Source: Cacajao melanocephalus (Eukaryota; Chordata; Mammalia; Primates; Pitheciidae). From it: a DNA stretch of 64,000 bases. Shown here piece by piece: positions 1 through 14,800 of the stretch. The stretch is taken from positions 23,742-87,741 of the forward strand of contig CAUYLG010017979.1 of the NCBI GenBank assembly GCA_963573385.1, written 5' to 3'. The position numbers were made by a program, and so were the translations under genes. Positions within the stretch are counted from its first letter, which is position 1. Each line of letters begins with the position of its first letter. The notes beneath the pieces were generated by a model. That model was not told the DNA's origin. It did not search any database and saw only the letters and a list, made by a program, of their open reading frames with translations.

Positions 1-655
1 ATGAAATCAAAAGCCCAGTCAACAAAGGTAAAAACAGACAAATGGAATGACATCAAAATTTAAAACCTCTGCATGTCAAAGGAAACAATCAACAGAGTGA
101 AAAGCAACCTATGGAATGGAAGAAAATATAAGCAAATGATTTATCTAGTAAGGGGTTAATATCCAGAATACATAAGGAACTTCTATAACTCAACAACAAC
201 AAAAAACAAATAGACAATCCTTCAAAGAAGATATTCAAGTAAACTATAATGAGATATCCTCTCACACTTAGTAAGATGACCACTATTAAAGGAACAGAAA
301 ATGGCAAGTATTGACCAGTATGTGGAGAAATTAGAACTCTTGTACAGTGTTAGTGGAAATCTAAAATAATGCAGTCATTATGGTAAACAGTATGGAATTT
401 CCTCAAAAAATTAAAAATAGAATTACCATATGATCCAGCTATCTCACTTCTTGAATATTCAAAAAAAATTCAAATCAGGATTTCAAAAAGATAGTGGCAC
501 ACTCATGTTCAGCACAGCATTATTTACAATAGCCAAGAGGTGGAAGAAACACAAATGTCCATTAACAGATAAATGGATAACAAAAATGTGGTATGTACAT
601 ACAAAGGAATTACTCAGCCTTAAAAAGGAAGGAAATGCTGTCATATTAAGGGCCA
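1..655 (+). mobile_element. L1 LINE fragment, 3' part of ORF2 (old, L1M-like)
   Basis: The text reads like the C-terminal end of L1 ORF2 on the plus strand: the segment on untemplated mRNA-like 'gagatatcctctcacac', then 'gtggagaaatt', then the stretch leading to 'attactcagccttaaaaagg'. All frames carry stops and indels, and several blocks are missing, so it is an old inactive copy. It enters from outside the window on the left and fades at about 655 without a visible poly(A) tail. L1 ORF2 normally encodes an endonuclease and reverse transcriptase for retrotransposition; this piece can do neither. Confidence 0.8.
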
Positions 656-1188
656 AAATGCCTATAATGACTACACTGCAGAGGCTGCGGGGTGACCCAC
701 TTAGGCCAAGAGCAAGATGGAAAAAATGTACTAACTCAGCAAGAATCAAGCTAAGACTACAGCATCCAGGGTGGACTCCCACCCACCCAGAGAGCATCCA
801 GCATCAGCCATGGACCTCAGTAAGAGACAAGATCAATCATCTCTGCAGTCAGACACCATATGGCTCAAAGGACCACCTTTCTCTCCCTTAAACCATGATG
901 ACTCCAGAATATTTTACTCACATGTTATCCCAAAGAATTTAGAAAATTGAGTAACCTCTACTTAGAAAACTATGTACCAACATTTTAAGTTGACATTTAA
1001 AATTTTTTTATCACTAGCTTAAAAACAGTTACAAAGTATGTAATTTCTGGCATGTTATAAATATTGTCATTACCAAAGAAAACTGTTAAATTGGTTTTTA
1101 AAATCCATCCAGTGAGGTTAAATACTAGAGCAGTTTTATATCAATAATTATCCATTTTTTAAAACATGAAAAAAAAACCTCTTCTTTA
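656..1188. other. Unassigned intronic sequence with a GC-richer patch
   Basis: Positions 656-890 are clearly richer in G and C than the flanks and keep one plus-strand frame open as a continuation from the L1 fragment. I do not recognise a repeat or a protein in it. Positions 890-1188 are ordinary AT-rich sequence. Confidence 0.4.
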
Positions 1189-1199
1189 ACAATCAGAAA

Positions 1200-1528
1200 G
1201 TTATGGAACTTTGGTTTTTGGGTTTTTGTTTGTTTGTTTGTTTGTTTTGGGTTTTTTTTGTTTTGTTTTTTTTGAGACAGGGTCTTGCTCTGTTGCCCAG
1301 GCTGGAATGCAGTGGCATGATCACATCTCGCTTCAGCCTTGACCCCAAGGCCCAGGCGATCCTCCTATCTCAGCCTCCCAAGTAGCTGGTACCACAGGCA
1401 TGCATACACCACCACATCTGGCTAAATTTTTTATTTTTGCAGAGATGGTGTCTCCCTAAGCTGCCAAGGCTGGTCCTAAAATCCTGGACTCAAGTCATCC
1501 TCCTGCCTCGGCCTCCCAAAGTGCTAAG
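1200..1528 (-). mobile_element. Alu (AluJ-like), 5'-truncated, with target-site duplication
   Basis: Reverse-complement Alu: a T-rich tail from about 1203, then 'gagacagggtcttgctctg' and both monomers. It stops after 'cctcccaaagtgcta', so roughly the first 30 bases of the Alu are missing. An 11-bp direct repeat, acaatcagaaa, flanks it at 1189-1199 and 1529-1539. That places the truncation at the moment of insertion rather than by later deletion. Many CpG losses and diagnostic-looking substitutions suggest an old AluJ. Confidence 0.93.
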
Positions 1529-1540
1529 ACAATCAGAAAA

Positions 1541-3386
<1,846 letters not shown>

Positions 3387-3604
3387 GAAGTCTTATATAC
3401 ATTATTTAATCCTCAATGAGGTAAGTATTACTGTTTTATTGTCGATAAAATGAGAGGACTGGATTATACAGCTTCTAAAGTTCATGTCAACCTTAAAGTG
3501 TTTTCATTTTATTTTCTTGCTAGTCTTCTTTTATATAAGTTCCCATAATAAACAGAATCTGAACCACATATTTTAGCACTTATTTTTATACTGATAAGTA
3601 TATT

Positions 3605-3735
3605 TCTTAATAGATTCACGTGGGTATGCCTTATCTCCAAAACAAGAATAAGAGCTTCCTAAGGGCGAGGCCTTAGAGAATTCCATCTTTTCAACACTGG
3701 TAAATACACAAACAGAGCACCTAAGTGGTATTCAA
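3605..3735 (+). mobile_element. L2 LINE 3' end (probable)
   Basis: The order 'ccttatctcc', 'aagagcttcctaagggcgag', then 'cagagcacctaagtgg' follows the L2 3' end pattern (timeline of clues: a TCTTATCTCCCC-like block, an AGCTCCTTGAGGGCAG-like block, then the AGCACCTAG-like block). It is strongly diverged, as expected for a mammalian-wide fossil. Confidence 0.5.
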
Positions 3736-4134
3736 TACTTCCATCATTTGAGTTTGTCTTCTTTGGTTGTCTAATTACTTTTTTGGGGTGGGGAGGTACC
3801 CAAATAAGGTTAAATCAGTGACTGCTAGAATTACAGTCCTTAAAGACGCCACACTATATCGTTCATTTATAAGGATCCTAAGAGACACTGAAGGGCCTAA
3901 AGGTGTCCACCTGGTGGTTGGATGGCAAATAGATTGTGAACTACATGTGTTTTGTTGTGTTTTCAAAATATTTGCTTTGTTTTGCTTTATGGGGACTGGC
4001 GCACCTTACCTACCCAACTATGAATTAGATCCTGATCATGTTAAAATATTTGTCAACGTGTAAATCACAGAACAAGGAATCCAATGCCAGAAGTATAATT
4101 GGAGTATCTGACCACTCTTTTTTCTTCTAAAAAA

Positions 4135-4250
4135 GAATCGTCCAATGAAATTTTCAGTGATGATCTAGCTATTGAGTACATGAAATGTGGCTAGAGAGAC
4201 TGAGGAACCCAATTTTCAATTATATTTAATTTTAATTTAAACAGCACAAG
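4135..4250. mobile_element. hAT-type MER DNA transposon fossil (probable)
   Basis: Matches a remembered nonautonomous MER pattern: 'tattgagtacatgaaatgtgg', then 'gactgaggaac', then an ATTTTAATTTAA-rich arm. Terminal inverted repeats are not clear, so family and orientation are not fixed. Confidence 0.5.
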
Positions 4251-4293
4251 GGATAGTGTACTAGGTAGTACACTTCTAAAAGATGTAACTTAC

Positions 4294-4456
4294 CTGTGGT
4301 TTGCCAAGGCTGAAGCCCTTTCCAGCACTTTTTATTTATGCTATAATTCTTTTCTCTGAAGCTTTCAACATTTACTTCCCAGTCACATATATTATGTGTT
4401 GATAAATGAACTCTTGCCGTATTCTTTTTCCATGCATGACTAGCTATGTTTAGAAA
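4294..4456 (-). other. Possible cryptic or alternative exon (speculative)
   Basis: On the minus strand a 163-base segment with one open frame (54 codons plus one base) ends in a consensus donor, CAG then gtaagt, just below 4294. A usable acceptor, 'atatttgaag', lies above 4456. The frame contains four tryptophans, which is unusual for chance sequence. The entry phase (0) agrees with the exit phase of the DCX exon at 11692-11858. Against it: I recognise no domain in the peptide, the region is next to a transposon fossil, and my memory of DCDC1 suggests a different sequence follows the DCX exon. Confidence 0.2.
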
Positions 4457-5343
4457 CTTCAAATATTTTAGAAATGTAAGAGAATACTGATTATTTTTGG
4501 GAGGTTATATAAAATTGATTTTCTAACATAATTGAGAAAATTTTATGGAATAAAGCAATAAATTAATTTTATATTCATTCTCACCTTTTGCAACATATAT
4601 AAAATAAGAGCAAAGAATGAATTGTATTATTTGAAAATCAGAAGTTTGTTTTAAGATTGATGTTTACTCAAACTAATGCTACTAACAAGAGGTGACAGGA
4701 AGAGGTGAGAGGAAGCCACTATATACATCTCTGAATCAAATAAAGCAAAGCAATGATTCCCAAGATGTTTACAATCTCTTTATCAATTATTAGTCAGACT
4801 TCTCAATAATCAAAGATCTTAACTAGCAATCATTGACAACACTGATCCATTTCAATAGTAAATAGAAAATACTAGCCAATCCTCGAGAGAGTTGGTTTTC
4901 CTCCCCCTAAGAACGTGCATTCAATACTGTTTTAGTTCTTCCAGGAAAAAAAAAAAATTCATATTCTTGTCCATTCACACAAACCTCTCAGTGAGCATTA
5001 TTGTTTTGGGAGGAGGGGGCAGGAGGCAGGGGGCCCAGGATGTTGACGGAACAGATAGGATGTCAGGTGAAGATAGAATGCTATGCCCTCTCTAACCAGC
5101 TGAAGACTCGGCATGATTGTTTTCTTACAAATAATACCTGTGGGTGTTGAAACTGTTCAGGGAATCTATCAAACACACTCTTTCACTTTGCTGCAGTAAC
5201 TCTATAAAATTTATTCTCATTTCAGAAGAGTCATAGGCAATAATACCTGTAGGAGGTTGAGTAATTTAAAGAACATTTGTCAGGTCTACTTTCAAGTACT
5301 TTGCCTGGACAATTCTACCTGTATTTACAGTTTTTAAAATGCA

Positions 5344-5372
5344 AAATTTCTAATCAATGTGATTAGAAATTT
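5344..5372. repeat. Perfect inverted repeat, 13-bp arms, 3-base loop
   Basis: AAATTTCTAATCA at 5344-5356 is followed by atg and then its exact reverse complement at 5360-5372. No terminator or RNA-gene context is visible. Confidence 0.95.
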
Positions 5373-5379
5373 CAACATA

Positions 5380-5427
5380 GGATATCTTCATCTAATTAAA
5401 GAAGGATATCTTCATCTAACTAAAGAA
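5380..5427. repeat. 24-bp tandem duplication, two copies
   Basis: A 24-base unit starting ggatatcttcatcta occurs at 5380-5403 and 5404-5427 with a single t/c difference. It starts 7 bases after the hairpin at 5344-5372. Confidence 0.95.
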
Positions 5428-8400
5428 TTATCTTAAATATAAGTGAAGATAATATAACATTACAATGTCTGAGAATAAATTTTTGGTCAGAAAATAAAAA
5501 TAAATTTATCTTATAATCATTTCCAATTTTTACAATTGTATAAATCATTCACACATAGATATAAAAACCAAATATGCAACAGTATATTAGAAAAAATGCA
5601 TTAATAGTATATTAATGCCAAATTATTCATCTCAGGGAAACTTAAAGGCCTTGCTCTATAATTAAAACAATGGTCCATATTCTGTGAAGGCAGAGTTGAG
5701 TCAAAAAAAAAAAAAACCACAACTTCCCCTGTTAAATCAATCTATATCCATATTAAGTTTATCTTATCTGTATTATCATTAAAACACTTAAATTCAGATT
5801 TTTATAAAATTTTCTGTTCAGTCACAAGTACAGAGGATGTTTAAGTTTTAAATATTTCCATTCAATCAAAAAGTATTATAAAATAAAACAATTTAAATAA
5901 TTTTTAATTAAGAAAAGTAAGGTGATAACTAATATTTTTAATATGTTGATAAAGATGGAGACATAGCCCTAGACAATCCCAAATGGAATTCACTTTTCAT
6001 CAAAATGTTCAGAATTGCATAAGCAGAAAAATCTATTTTCCTTCATTAGATGCAGTTTTTAAGTAAAAAATACTTATTTTAAAATACCATTTAAAAGGTA
6101 AGTTGGCCTTTATTCTTTGAGGGAGATTTAACATTAATAAAGATAATTTTACTAATTGAAAGACACCCAACTGAGATGTCATTAAAGCTTTCTGTTCTTA
6201 TAGAAGTGAATTACCATGTAAAAAAGAAAAACTACTGTTTTTTTCCAAGGTGAGTTATTTATTAAATAGTTTTCATGATAAAAAGTTCAATTTTGAGCTA
6301 GACATACATATTTGACATTTGGTAGTATAATTCTAAGAGAATTAAAGAAAAATACACACTGGAAAATTTTCTCCTGACCTAAACAGCTTTATGACAAGTC
6401 AAATGAAATGCTCCATGAAGATAAATGTGTCATAGATAAATGATGGAAAATAAATAGTATTTCAATATCACTTCTTGTTTTATTTCACTGTTGCTTTCCC
6501 CTCTCTCTGTAATAATTACCTATACACAAACTCTAGATGGCAATATTGCACTTACTGTACTTTTGAGAAAATTGTCACAGTCGATCCCCACATACCCTCT
6601 TTATCAACATTTTATGTGCCATGGATCTATAGCCTCTTATTATAAGTGTAATGAAGCAGAAGTTATTGAAGCATTTTATTGATTGCTCAGATCACAAGTT
6701 TACTGCCATACTGAATTGGCACCTTACTCACTGAAGCAAACTGCTGACACCTTTTTTAAAAAGTGACAACTACATCTATTTCATGACCAGAAATCCATTT
6801 TCATCTCTATCAAGACAAGAATGCAATTTTCACTTCATTTAACTGATGTTAGGCCTGCTCAAAGCATGACACTTAGAAAGAGACACAAGTTTAAAGTTCT
6901 TAAAATACTTCAAGTAACTAAAATGCAGCTTAGTTTCAAGGAAAAAAAATCAACAATCACTCAAATCTACAAACAACCTAATATTCTAAAAAATTACTTA
7001 TCAGAACCTTCACAAGTAGTTTTCATCTTGAAATGACTGTCACACTATTTTCATGTTTTTAACAGTATATTATGTTTACATATTATAAATTTTTTTAAGG
7101 TTTCAAAGGATATTAAGAAGTGTGCTAAAAATTAAAATATTTTAAGTATTGTCCCAGAAAGGCTAGGTCAAGGAAACAGTTCAATTTTTAAAGTATATAC
7201 AGAAAATGAAATAGAAATAGTTATTCCTTCAATAATGTAGAACCAATAAATTATTTTAATTGACACAGGATCTGAAAAGACAAACTTTAAGCACTTGTTT
7301 TTTGAAAAATTAAAATACTAAGATTCCTTTTAAAATACTTTATGCAATAAACAAATTTTGTCAGTACTAAATATAATTCAAGCACATTTTGAGCTGAATC
7401 AATTCTGGACAGAATAACATTATATTGTTGTTTGATACCTAATTATCAAACTTATTGAAAGTGTGGATAAAGTGAGCCAGCATTAACTTACACAATTTTT
7501 TAAACAAAATCTAAGTGCTTTGGCACAGCTTAGTTTTAGCATGTTAACAAAATACATTTCAATTTTAAACTGCAAAAACAATACATACTGAAGTTAGATG
7601 GTTATTTCCTCATCAAATAATATGCCCACAAAATAAATCTGCAATATTGTTCCAATTTAAAAAGTAAAATCTAATTTTTGAAATAGAAATTCAGTACCTG
7701 AGATTGCTAAGCATAATACACCAAATATAGAACCTTTACATACAGCATATAACAGCATCCAAAAAGTTACTTGCTTAAATTAATAAACAAAAGAGACCAC
7801 ACACATGCAAAAAAATTTAAATCACTAAGGCCAAAAATTATATAGTCCTCAACAAACTTTATTAAGTAATGATTTATTACAAATAGCCCAAATACACATT
7901 TCCAAATTAAAATTACAGAAATAAAACATTTTCCTGCAGCTTTATACATAAATAGAAACGGTAGTATTTTTCAATACACTGCCGAAGTTTAGAAAATACC
8001 CCAAGGATTTAAGAAATATTAGAGAATACTTTTATTTATTTTTCTTTCAGTAATCAAATCAACTAAAATTTAATTTCAAATTTAGTCATTTTTTTCCAAA
8101 GTGCTAAAAACTAGGAGTAGAATTAAAAATTCCTTAAATTTCTTAAATCGACAGATGCATTTTTTTCATGTCTTAACGAATTCAGGGACTATGACTCTTC
8201 CTAATTAAGATGGTGCTTATCTTGATATTATAGTTAGATACTCATTTCCCTTTTTTCTCTTTGAATTTCAAAAATAACTATGCAATTTAGAACAATGGTT
8301 AGATCATAATATGAACAGCTTTAAATGATTAAAACTGAAAGTTCATGATGCTTTCAAAAATTTTATTAAAAAAAAAAAACAATGCTATGCATTCTTTCGT

Positions 8401-11400
8401 AAAAGTCTCCAGGAATTTTGTTGGTTGGGGGGAAAATTCAAAGGAGTATCTAACTTGGGAAGACATTTTCAGAAATGAGTGTTTCCCAAAAATCACGTCT
8501 GTACTTAACACTGCCCATCAGCCATTCTGAATCATTATTTGTATAGCTGCCTGGCACAGTTCCATGCACGTTTATGTATCTTTACAGTGTTTCTGAACAG
8601 ACTGCCATATTTTGTTTACTGACAGCAACTAAAAGCTCTATGTAGGATCATAAATAAAGAAGATCATGTTTAAAAATCACTAATATCATTTTAAAAGGTA
8701 GTGCAGCCTTGTGTTTTGGCCTCGGCTTGGCTGTGTTAGGCCTATGAATGACAGCTTCCCTGCTTGAAGCACACAGAAAGCACAGCCTTCCTCATTCACT
8801 GACAGGACTGTGGCCTTTTCACACGTTCCTTCCACAGCAGTGTTTGTCCCCAAACACTAGAACTCGACACAATGGCATTCCTACTTCAACACCCCCACCA
8901 ACAGCACCACTACATAACAAGAATGCTAATGAGATGGAACAGGCCCCGTCACTGAAAGTGTTAACTACATTTCATAGGAATGCATTTATGCAATTGCAAA
9001 GATTACCAATTAAATAGATTCTGCTTAGCTCCAAGCAATTTCTAAGATGTTTCCACTTTTAAGGAAATAAATGTGATAAATGTAAGACTAAGTGACTTTA
9101 ATGCTGTTCTAAATATAATATCTCATTTTAATACACACGAATCAGTACATATTTAAGACCACCCTAATGTAGTGTGCTTAATTCAGTTGCATGCTATAAC
9201 AGCCAAGCTGAAGTAAAAAATTGAAAAATGAGTAAGTTCGTAAACATAAAACCAGTAGCCCTGACTTTTCTTTTAAAGCTATATTATCGTAATTTATTTA
9301 AAAGAAATTTCCTTTGGGAATGACAAAATTTAAAGCCTATATTTCGACAGACAGCAAGACAATATTGTTGTTTTTATATGTGATATCAAAAGTGGAATAA
9401 ATGGAGATAACATCAAGAACTAATCTAATTATATAATTTATAAACTTTAATTTGTTAAGGAAATAGGAAATCATCTACCTCCATTTCACCTATCTAAATT
9501 CTTTAAGACAGTCATATAAAAAACTAAATAGAAAAGACTATTCCAAAGGTCAAAAGAAGTAAATGCAGTTCAAACAAAGTTCATTAATGCTTAAGTAGGA
9601 CATCTGTTAAGAAATCTCACTCGAAATAAAGATATTGTCAGGCTTAACATCTAACCAGTGATGGTCTGATAAGGGTATCATTACAGTGACTTTTCTAAAA
9701 TTCAAATAATTTAAATTAAGTCTTAGTTAAACACTACAGAAGAAGAAAACCTCAAGCATACATAAAATAGAGCACATCTAAAGAAACAGAAATTTACATG
9801 GAAATGCATAATGAGCAAATTTCTACTTATTTTTCTTCATTTTTGTATTTTAAAATAAAACTTAAGTATTATATTAAAACTGTTGAATGTAAAGCTTTGA
9901 ATTACTACAACTTATGGAAGAAAAAGGCTTTAGTAGAAATGGCAAAGAGTATGGGTTTCAAAATAGTCTTAAATTTCACATAATGTTGAAATCTTTAGAG
10001 TGGCCAAACAGACAATTACAGAGACACTAAAACGTTAAATTTTGTTCATAATTTAGTATTTAATAAAATAAATTTTTCATCAATTTTGAGTCATAAAGAA
10101 ATTTTTATTCTGAAAGCATTTTTCTCTTACACTGTAACAGAGCTCTTTTAAATCTAGTATAGCAATTTATACTTATTTAAATTTTACATGTTTAAGACAG
10201 CAGAAGAAAAAAATGGCATTACTTTCTGGGATGTTTCTTATTTCTAACACCCAAACTTAGAAAATGTGTAAGTTTGTCGTTAGATTTGATTTAAACAGTG
10301 CTTTTCTTGAATTGGAGAATTGTCTCATTATTTCTTCTAACATTAAATAATTTAAAATTTCAATAAGTGGAATCAAACCACATAATTCCAAATAAATTAC
10401 TGTAATGCAATTCATCATGATCATCTTATAATATCATGATATCTTAAAACTTAAATAATATTTTAACCAAAATAATTTAACCTAAATGCAATAAAATATT
10501 TTATACCAGGTTTTTATATATAGTGGCTTAATAAAGAAGATTAGTTTGGATTTTTATTTCTTTCATTGTATTATTATGAATAGCCTTATTATTAATCCTG
10601 TTTCTGGATCTGCTGAAATTAACAAGGCAAACCAAACACATTTTGGAAACAAACGTTTTCATCGGAAGATGTTTTTTGTTGGGTCTGGATACCTTAGTAC
10701 ACTTTCTTCCTAAGTCAGTACAAGTTGTTCTTTTTCCAAACCAGACAGCAGGAGGTGCTGTGTGAACACTAAGACTGACCTCCCATTCCCACCTCCCCTT
10801 CCTCCCTGCAAGCAGAGAATAATAGCATGAGGCTTTCACAATATTCATTTTTCAGCAGTCTGCGGTCTCAGATAATGAGCCCAATTCTGAACTGGAACCT
10901 CCCAGTTCAAAATGTAAAACCTAGTCCGTATTTAACTTGGTAAAAATATGTGTTTCAATTCTTAAAACCAAGTACAAAAAGGATTTTTTTAAATGTGCCA
11001 ATTCCATTTTTATGTTATAAATGACATCAGTTATTCTGCTTTACAATGTGAATCTACTTTAAGATAAATCAAAAGTCCTAATATATGGTTATAAAAATAT
11101 CAGCATTTACACACACACAAATATGAAATGAATACCCAGAAATTAAAGGACAAAATCCAATTTAACCTGATTCAAATAAACTAATTCTGTTTCTATACTT
11201 ATGACTCTTGAAACAGACAAGTTAAATAAGGATAAATGAAGTAAGTTACCCTTGACGTGAAGTTGATTCATGATTTCATTTTTCAGAATGTGATTTGTTT
11301 ATTCTAGTTCCCATAAACCTGATTTTATACTGGAAAAAATGATAGAAGGCTAAACATTTAAACCTTCAAATGACTTAGGAGAAATTTATTTTCATATTTA

Positions 11401-11691
11401 AAGTAATCATCTATAGAATTTCCACATAAAAAGTTGACTTCACTTTGACCAGTATGTGCTGCAAGAAAAGATGAGACATATGACATCTTATACCAAAAGA
11501 CAGATACAATTAGCTCCATAATTGTTGGCTTTGAGATTACAGAAGCAGCATTTTTGGCTCCCTAACGGGCACTGAGATCACAAAATACATGTCATAGTTC
11601 TTTTATGACACAATGCCAAACATTGCTTCTATACAACCAAGTACATTTTTAAAATATATAATAAAGCAATTTTTAAAGAGGGATGACTCAC

Positions 11692-11858
11692 CTGTTTATA
11701 ATATTTTTCTGCAGACTTTAATCGTTGGTACAGGGCCAAAAGAACTCCTTGGATGTACATCTTAGCTCCTGAGGGGCTGAAACCTTCTCCCTTAGAGACC
11801 CAAAGTGGTCCCCGCAAAGGTGTGATGGAATTTTGCAGGCATTTTTCAAGCAGAGGAG
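11692..11858 (-). CDS. DCDC1: Internal coding exon, C-terminal part of a doublecortin domain (probable DCDC1)
   Basis: A 167-base minus-strand exon with acceptor 'ctcgaatag' above 11858 and donor CAG then gtgagt below 11692. It takes one base from the preceding exon (phase 1), then encodes 55 codons and ends in phase 0. The peptide carries the DCX-domain ending, with GPLWVSKGEGFSPSG as the typical 'W/V-S-x-G-E-x-F' closing strand, followed by a helical stretch (ALYQRLKSAEKYY). Spliced to the exon at 35592-35685 it restores the order of a DCX domain: a YxLYGRKIED turn, an acidic/leucine segment, then the closing VSKGEGF. DCX domains bind microtubules and tubulin; DCDC1 is a large multi-DCX protein linked to microtubules and cell division. 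The exon is intact, with no stop or frameshift. The family call is firm; the gene symbol rests on memory of DCDC1/DCDC5 and has not been checked by search. Confidence 0.8.
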
Positions 11859-11859
11859 C

Positions 11860-14800
11860 TATTCGAGAAAAGAAGGGAAAAAAATTCTTTTGACCCAACT
11901 GTAATACACTGCCTGGAATACAGCCCCAATACTAGAGCTAACTCTTAACATCTATTATTTATATCTGACCTGGGTTAAGTCTTAGAGAGGCAATTCCTGC
12001 ATTACTAGTAGCCACCATGAAGGATGTATTTATATTGAGACACCCCCCCATGCAAGACTCATAAGCTTTGTGAGCACACCTGAATAGTTCTGAAGTGTGC
12101 CTAACTAGCTGCACAGAGTGTCATGGTGTGCACTGATTGCCTTATCTTCTCATTTATCACAGATGAGTTGGAACCAACCTTGCTGAAATCTACTTGTATT
12201 GTCCTGATACAATTGTAAGATCCATGTTGTTTCTGTATATAGCCTCTTGTAGAGGAGTCTATATACCTAAAACATCACATCCGGAAATTATTCATAAAAT
12301 ATAATCCACACCTTTCTAAGCCAACCTATTTGAGGATTTTCATTGCATTCCTTAAGTAACCCATAAAACAGGATGGCAAGACTGTTTAAAAACAGGAGTG
12401 AGAATCTTAAGCAAGCATTTTATCATGCCTTTCTTTTTTCAGTTTCTGGAATATAAACTAGTGAAGGATTTAGGAATGCTATTCCAGCATGCGTTTTGTA
12501 AACAGATAAAAGATATTTACTTATGAATCTATACTGCCACATCCATAAGGAGTTGACAAACATGTTTATATACTTTTTCACACAATTAGCTTATAAAGTC
12601 TTTCTAGTCTAAAATAGTCCAGTAATAACATGGCAACTAGCTAACATTTTTCAAGATTTAATTTTCCTCTGAAAAGCCAGAAATCAAGAAATAAAAATGG
12701 CACACTTGGGAATCCAGAAAAAAGAAATGATATTTTTCTTTACTTGGTCATTAAGTATACACATGTGAAACAAACTTAAACATACAAAATAACTACATGT
12801 CTTGGCTACCTTATTCTGATACATATTTCTGCTAGAAAAAGGAATTAAATAGATCACTAGCAAAGAAAATAGGTCATGCTGTTAGTTATGTTATATGTTG
12901 CATATTTTATGCAGAGAGGCCTAGCATAGCAATCTGAACATTGAATTACAATTAGGTTCAGCTGAGCTGCTGAGAAGCTGAGTTATGCAAATGGCCTTTG
13001 CTACTGGTATTCTGCTAAATTTTGCTCTTAGTAAAAAAGTTATGCATTTTATGACACTAAGTTCCACAACTCTCTACCAAAGCATAATTTAAAGTCTGTC
13101 TAATATATTCAACACTAAGGAGAATGTTGAATACAAGGTTCAAGATTTTTCTAATAATATAGTATAAATAAAGTTAAGAGGAAATTATGAGCCAATGACT
13201 ACTGAAACATCTTCTTAGATGTGTGCATAAAATTCACTCATCTAGCTTGAGAAATTAATTCCTGAAATTCATCTATCAACCCCATTTTTTACTGTCTTAG
13301 AGTAATTGCTCTTCTCTGTAAGTCTTATCATAATAAACACCTCAATCTTTAAAAAAAATAAGATCACATATATTAAAAAGGAATAAAAATTAAAAGAAAA
13401 ATGAGCTTATATTCAGAATTATAACGCTTCAACCTTCAAAATGTATAATATAAATCAATCTTGATTAATTTTTTTCAAAGGAAACCTAGCTTAAGAATCA
13501 TCAGTGCTTTTAGTATATTGCTACACATTCGTATATCACTATGTGTTAGATTTTAACTTACACACCTTTAATTGATATACTCATTGAACCTGATATATTT
13601 CTGGAACATTGAAAGGCACTACATAAATAGGTATTAAATTGAAATAAAGTTTAATAAATTGAGCAGTAGGCAATAAACTTGAATGATTTATACCCTAGAG
13701 TTAATCTTGAATTTAAACATGAGAAAATGTTATCAGATTCTCTATCTATGCTTGTCACAAAATAACTTTCAGATTCTTTATGTCAGCCCAAGGGATTCCA
13801 AAAAAAGCACTTACTAGATCTTCTAAAAACAAAAATTCTATGTTTTTCAAAGTTTATACTCTCCATAAGCATTTCAGAAAAAAAAAATACAGCCTAAAAA
13901 AATAATTAAACTTATACCACAGCATAAGCAGTGTCAGAATTGATACTGGATGGAAAACAGCTCCCATGTTCCACATGATTTATATAATTAGGAATACTAT
14001 GGAAACTAGAAACGGCAAAGCAAAGAAAGCAGTATTCACAAGCAGGTTTTATAAGGGACTTCAGAATCTGCTCTGAACTTGTTGAATAATCTGTTCAGTA
14101 TTCCAGGATCTCCCTGCAGGAAGCAAGGTCCTCATTATAGCCACAAGAGCACTAATAAAGGTTAGCCTCTGAACTAGGGATTAGAAGGCTCTTTCTTTTT
14201 GGAAGCTGCAAACTAGTAACTTTGATGATCTTCTTGAAAAGGAAGACAAAGCACACTCCAAGAACAAACAATGTTTCCACTAACTAGGAAGGTACAGAAA
14301 ACATAAGAAAATGATACGCCTAAGTACTTGAAAAGGACGTATAAATCAGCCTATATTATACTGGAAAAAATGTATTTACTAAGCAGTTAGAATTAAAGAA
14401 CTGTCCATTTTAAAAGGAGCCTTGGCCTAAAATGTAGTTTAAAATATTATTGAATACTTGATTTTTTAAAAAAAGAAGTCGTTTGACTTTTCAACCTCAA
14501 CCGTAGATTTTGACATGGATGTGAATTATTTATGTAAGTGTTTCAGTGGATATTCCTAATATTCTACATCAAATCATAGCTCATAAGTGCTCTTAACCAA
14601 TGGTTAATTCTTTACTTTTATGTAGAGTTCTCTTTTTCCCTTCCAATCATGTGCTTTGCTGTCTTCAAACTACTACGTAGAAATATTGTCTCACTCAAGA
14701 AGGTCATCCTATGGTCTTTTAATATTTGTGTGCATAAATATACATACACGTTTCTTCTCATGTGAAAGCCCTTTACTACAGATGTTCTACCTAATTTCTC

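Larger units (their letters stand above)
4460..11690. other. Long AT-rich intronic stretch, low in young repeats
   Basis: About 7 kb with no Alu, no recognisable L1 and no convincing gene. It contains a perfect short hairpin and a 24-bp tandem pair (listed separately), and a locally GC-richer island at about 8700-8990. Open frames here, up to about 106 codons, show no domain and no coding-like composition. In the gene model this is intron downstream of the 11692-11858 exon. Confidence 0.6.

Noticed and set aside
10528..10848. 106-codon minus-strand frame in the DCX gene's orientation
   Set aside because: No DCX or other motif, no convincing acceptor and donor pair, and composition like the flanking intron.
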